Shown here: positions 4,898-5,577 of the stretch, one piece after another
Numbering within the stretch: the stretch's first letter is position 1
Layout of the letters: each line of letters starts with the position of its first letter
NCBI GenBank assembly: GCA_934277865.1
Contig: CAKQVW010000205.1
Span: forward strand, 1-5,577
Direction of reading: 5' to 3'
Source: an uncultured Pseudobdellovibrionaceae bacterium
GTDB taxonomy: Bacteria; Bdellovibrionota; Bdellovibrionia; Bdellovibrionales; JAMPXM01
Length of the DNA stretch: 5,577 nt
Made by a program: the position numbers and the translations under genes
The notes under the pieces: generated by a model
What the model was told of the DNA's origin: nothing
The model's input: the letters and a program-made list of their open reading frames with translations, nothing else
Databases searched by the model: none

Positions 4898-5577
4898 ATC
4901 GCAAAATCTGCTTTCGAATTCCAAGAGACAGGCTTTTTCCGAGTGGCGTGTTCAAGGGTGCGCCGATCAGACTTTGATCCGCATAGGCAAGTTGAATGAC
5001 CAGTGGGTCATCCGAGTTCGAAGGATCAAAAAGTCCGAGTACCGACAAACCAATCGAGGGTGTGGTGACTTGCAGCGACTGAATGGTCTCAAGAACTTGG
5101 TTTTGTTCCAGGTGAAAACTGTTCTGGTACGTGTGGCTGACACCAGTGTTCAAGGAAAGTCCACGGACCCAATTTGTGAGATCAAAGCTCAGGCTGGCGT
5201 TTAGGGTGTAGCCCCAGCTTGGTAGGATAGCGAAACGTGGGAGTCCGTGATGAATTTCGCCTGAGGCAATTGCGGTCCAGTTTGCGATTCGTTTGTTGAA
5301 GATCGTACCGATGCCAAGTGTGGCGTAGCCCTTGCCGCTAGCATCAAGAAACCCAGCCGACTCGGACTGATAGACAGATCGTCCTGTCGGCAGAGTGGTA
5401 TTGAGGTATACCGTTCCTCGCGGGCGGATGGGGTGGTAGTCCCAATCCGGAAGCGCTTCGTAAGCAAGAAGCAGATTCAAATCTCCAAGATGTGTATCCG
5501 CATCGCCAAAGCGAGCTTTTCTGCTGAGACTTGGTGAGAATCCCATCTGCAGGCGGTCTGAGACCAAGGTGGTGAAG
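4896..5577 (-). CDS. Probable outer-membrane beta-barrel-like protein, C-terminal part (start outside window)
   Basis: The frame is open to the right edge (it reads ...FTTLVSDRLQMGF), so the true start lies beyond the window. A TTG at 5567 is only a chance start. About 226 residues are visible. They alternate polar and hydrophobic residues in strand-like segments (LNASLSFDL, RGLSLNTGVSHTY, SIGLSVLGLF, LVIQLAYADQSL). The segment GDLNLLLAYEALP followed by YLNTTLPTGRS (LPTG codons at 5382-5393) resembles the G-D-L...LPTG pattern I associate with the Phenol_MetA_deg-type family of predicted outer-membrane proteins. That assignment is tentative. Against a classical barrel end, the protein closes with RKQILR and no terminal aromatic residue. 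It converges on the lipoprotein gene and shares the terminator hairpin at its stop codon. Substrate and role are unknown. Confidence 0.7.
   Translation of the reverse strand, partial: FTTLVSDRLQMGFSPSLSRKARFGDADTHLGDLNLLLAYEALPDWDYHPIRPRGTVYLNTTLPTGRSVYQSESAGFLDASGKGYATLGIGTIFNKRIANWTAIASGEIHHGLPRFAILPSWGYTLNASLSFDLTNWVRGLSLNTGVSHTYQNSFHLEQNQVLETIQSLQVTTPSIGLSVLGLFDPSNSDDPLVIQLAYADQSLIGAPLNTPLGKSLSLGIRKQILR

Noticed and set aside
4884..5204. Plus-strand open frame starting inside the terminator
   Set aside because: It begins in the terminator stem and lies opposite the strand-like protein on the minus strand.

Overview
The window most resembles a chromosomal segment from a Gram-negative, double-membraned bacterium. 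Four of its six genes encode exported proteins: two with signal peptides, one outer-membrane beta-barrel and one lipoprotein. A further partial gene looks like another barrel. The style of the barrel gene (small-residue signal peptide, an ARxNSLxG...D-Q-T-V-F...PAYI-type N-terminus, terminal Tyr-Val-Phe) together with the base composition makes me think of Bdellovibrionota or a related former deltaproteobacterial lineage. That placement is inference. No mobile element, tRNA, rRNA or CRISPR array is visible.

Layout. (1) Positions 1-656 on the minus strand hold a short operon: a stand-alone Smr-domain gene, then orn (oligoribonuclease), which runs off the left edge. (2) A divergent spacer at 657-709 carries a perfect 15-base palindrome next to a sigma70-like promoter, which appears to start transcription at the smr ATG itself. 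(3) Positions 710-2754 on the plus strand hold two exported-protein genes joined by a TGATG stop/start overlap. The first is helical with HEAT-like elements. The second has a caspase-like (clan CD) His...Cys arrangement and also a CxxCH motif. (4) Positions 2755-2852 form a spacer with a TTGACA promoter and a strong Shine-Dalgarno site. (5) Positions 2853-4823 on the plus strand hold a codon-optimised outer-membrane barrel gene and, 12 bases later, a lipoprotein gene. This unit ends at a strong GAAA-loop terminator. (6) Positions 4896-5577 on the minus strand hold the C-terminal part of a convergent, barrel-like protein.

How the genes may work together. Smr and Orn are both linked to nucleic-acid metabolism and should share one transcript. 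The HEAT-like protein and caspase-like protein are translationally coupled and both enter the Sec pathway, so they may be a periplasmic or surface pair, such as a peptidase-like protein with its scaffold, partner or inhibitor. The barrel and lipoprotein probably form an abundant outer-membrane pair. The unit with most potential novelty is 710-2754. Its function cannot be settled from sequence alone.
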